A stretch of 64,000 nt of DNA from Azophilus sp965247035 (GTDB lineage Bacteria > Pseudomonadota > Gammaproteobacteria > Pseudomonadales > Azotimanducaceae). Shown here piece by piece: positions 62,775 through 64,000 of the stretch; the first letter of the stretch is position 1, and each line of letters opens with the position of its first letter. The notes under the pieces are model-generated. The model was not told the origin of the DNA and did not search any database. It saw nothing but the letters and a program-made list of their open reading frames with translations. The stretch spans positions 1,178,001-1,242,000 of the forward strand of contig CBDFGJ010000001.1 in assembly GCA_965247035.1 (NCBI GenBank), in the 5' to 3' direction. A program made the position numbers and the translations under genes.

Positions 62775-63902
62775 ATGCATCTCACTGATTTAGCAAAAGA
62801 AATTGGTGTTTCATCAATCACCCTAAAGCGCTGGCTTCTGAGCGGCAAAATTTCAGATGTAGCTCGCGACAAGAATAATTGGCGGATCTTTAATAGCGAT
62901 GATATTGGGAGGGTCCGTAATTACCACCTCCAGATCAGTGAACCATCTCCCGAACCCTATTTACCCGAACGACCAAGACACACAGTGGCTTCATTTTTTT
63001 CTGGAATTGGAGGGTTTGATATTGGATTTGAAAATGTCGGATTTGATGTGACCGTTCAATGTGAAATTGAACCATTTTGTATGTCGGTATTAGAAAAAAA
63101 TTGGCCCACCGTTCCAAAACTAAACGATATTAAGGAGGTAAATGTAGATGACATCCCAGCTTCAACTGTTTGGGTCGGAGGCTTTCCGTGCCAAGACTTA
63201 TCGCTTGCTAGAATGGGCAAACGCGCAGGACTTAAGGGCAGTAAATCTAGATTATTTTATGAGTTTGCTCGACTGGTTGGAGAAGGTAAGCCCAGAGTTG
63301 TTGTTATCGAAAACGTTGCAGGTCTCCTTAGCTCGCACAAAGGAAGAGATCTTGGGATCTTGCTCTCAACGTTGGCCGAACTCGGGTATGCTGTTGGATG
63401 GCGTACTTTTAACAGCAAAAACTTCGGAGTCCCCCAATCACGGCAGCGAGTCTACATTGTCGGATGTTATAGAGATGAACGAGGTCCAGGACAAATACTT
63501 TTTGAGTCCGAATGCGGCGAAGGGGATAATAAGAAGAGCGGATCGAATGGGAAGAAGCCTGAAACCCCATTTCAGAAAATCGTTGGAGATTCTAGCGGGG
63601 AAGGGCCAGTAATACAGTCAATTGCATACTGTTTATATGCCACTTCCGCACGCCACACTGGGACGGATTGGAGTCGAAACTATGTTTGTTATCCCAACGC
63701 AGGCATGGTCAGGCGTTTGATCCCTTCGGAATGCGAAGGCGTTATGGCGTTTCCAAAAAACTGGACATTGCCCGATAGTCATATTCTTGAGGGTGATGAT
63801 TTAGACTCTGCGAGATACCATGCTCTTGGCAATGCTGTAACCCCGCCAGTTGCGGAATGGATTGCCAATAGAGTTAGAGTTTATCTTGATAGCAACAACT
63901 AA
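62775..63902 (+). CDS. DNA (cytosine-5) methyltransferase with N-terminal HTH
   Basis: A 375-residue enzyme. Residues 1-55 form a MerR/excisionase-like helix-turn-helix (DLAKEIGVSSITLKRWLLSG). From about 70 the C5-methyltransferase motifs follow: SFFSGIGGFDIGFENVGF (I), GGFPCQDLS with the catalytic Cys (IV), VVIENVAGLL (VI), GVPQSRQRVYIVG (VIII) and HALGNAVTPPVAEWIA (X). The target-recognition region is short and the sequence specificity unknown. AGAGG precedes ATG 62775. No endonuclease is adjacent in view. A second frame lies inside it (63148-63612). Base composition is AT-richer than the left half of the window. Confidence 0.93.
   Translation: MHLTDLAKEIGVSSITLKRWLLSGKISDVARDKNNWRIFNSDDIGRVRNYHLQISEPSPEPYLPERPRHTVASFFSGIGGFDIGFENVGFDVTVQCEIEPFCMSVLEKNWPTVPKLNDIKEVNVDDIPASTVWVGGFPCQDLSLARMGKRAGLKGSKSRLFYEFARLVGEGKPRVVVIENVAGLLSSHKGRDLGILLSTLAELGYAVGWRTFNSKNFGVPQSRQRVYIVGCYRDERGPGQILFESECGEGDNKKSGSNGKKPETPFQKIVGDSSGEGPVIQSIAYCLYATSARHTGTDWSRNYVCYPNAGMVRRLIPSECEGVMAFPKNWTLPDSHILEGDDLDSARYHALGNAVTPPVAEWIANRVRVYLDSNN
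63148..63612 (+). CDS. Nested +1-frame ORF inside the C5 methyltransferase gene (154 aa)
   Basis: This frame lies entirely inside the methyltransferase gene. It has a perfect ribosome site AAGGAGGT (63132-63139) 8-9 bases before ATG 63148, better than that of the host gene. The product reads MTSQLQLFGSEAFRAKTYRL, SCSQRWPNSGMLLDGVLLTA and KYFLSPNAAKGIIRRADRMG. Similar proteins with FRAKT, RWPNSG and YFLS-A--GILRRA elements are annotated in phages near such methyltransferases. Part of this likeness must come from shared methyltransferase DNA read one base over (FPCQDLS becomes FRAKTYR), so translation is plausible but unproven. Confidence 0.5.
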   Translation: MTSQLQLFGSEAFRAKTYRLLEWANAQDLRAVNLDYFMSLLDWLEKVSPELLLSKTLQVSLARTKEEILGSCSQRWPNSGMLLDGVLLTAKTSESPNHGSESTLSDVIEMNEVQDKYFLSPNAAKGIIRRADRMGRSLKPHFRKSLEILAGKGQ

Positions 63903-64000
63903 CTGTGGCCTAGGGATGCGTTGTAAGCATCCAAGTAATCGGATGACGGCCAAAGATTTTTATTAGCAGGCAATCGACTCGGCGGTACATTACCGACTAA

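Overview
The window reads as a chromosomal segment of a GC-rich proteobacterium. The long QueF, the bacterioferritin/Bfd pair, a SUF operon behind an IscR-type site and a short bacterial SRP RNA all fit a gammaproteobacterium-like organism. The many insertion-sequence remnants, tandem gene amplifications and frameshifted genes suggest a genome in flux, as in uncultured or host-associated lineages; that is inference.

Layout: 0.2-0.45 kb carries tRNA-Ser(GGA) and the SRP RNA. 0.9-5.3 kb holds housekeeping genes (queF, endonuclease V, a cupin, bfr/bfd, a crotonase). 5.3-9.6 kb is a glycosyltransferase pair between IS66 and IS5 remnants. 9.66-10.6 kb is a probable selenoprotein of the glycine/betaine/proline-reductase type with an in-frame UGA and a SECIS-like hairpin. 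11.8-17.8 kb is a full sufBCDSATE operon. 17.8-19.7 kb has two small glycosyltransferase-type genes and a coiled-coil protein.

19.7-33.7 kb is an accessory island. It has three damaged copies of an S24 (LexA/CI-like) repressor, two membrane proteins with a 12-residue repeat, a NotI-like restriction endonuclease with an adenine methyltransferase, a HicBA-like toxin-antitoxin pair, a SLATT-like two-helix protein, small proteins, and phage remnants. A dispersed hairpin repeat lies between its modules. 34-41 kb is a tandem amplification: two secreted leucine-rich-repeat genes, each carrying the 3' end of an acyl-CoA ligase gene whose intact copy follows. 41-46 kb holds small metabolic operons, including a PII-like protein with two DUF1538 membrane proteins.

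46-61 kb is the most unusual part: one long minus-strand cluster encoding two FHA proteins, a MotA/ExbB-like protein, a PP2C phosphatase, a degenerate and an intact trypsin-like protease each fused through a membrane helix to FHA, a MotB-like protein, and four tandem Ser/Thr kinases with 4, 6, 16 and 10 Sel1 repeats. It looks like a phosphorylation-controlled envelope machine. Two DUF488 genes precede it. The window closes with an IS256 remnant and a C5-cytosine methyltransferase that contains a nested, well-initiated second reading frame.
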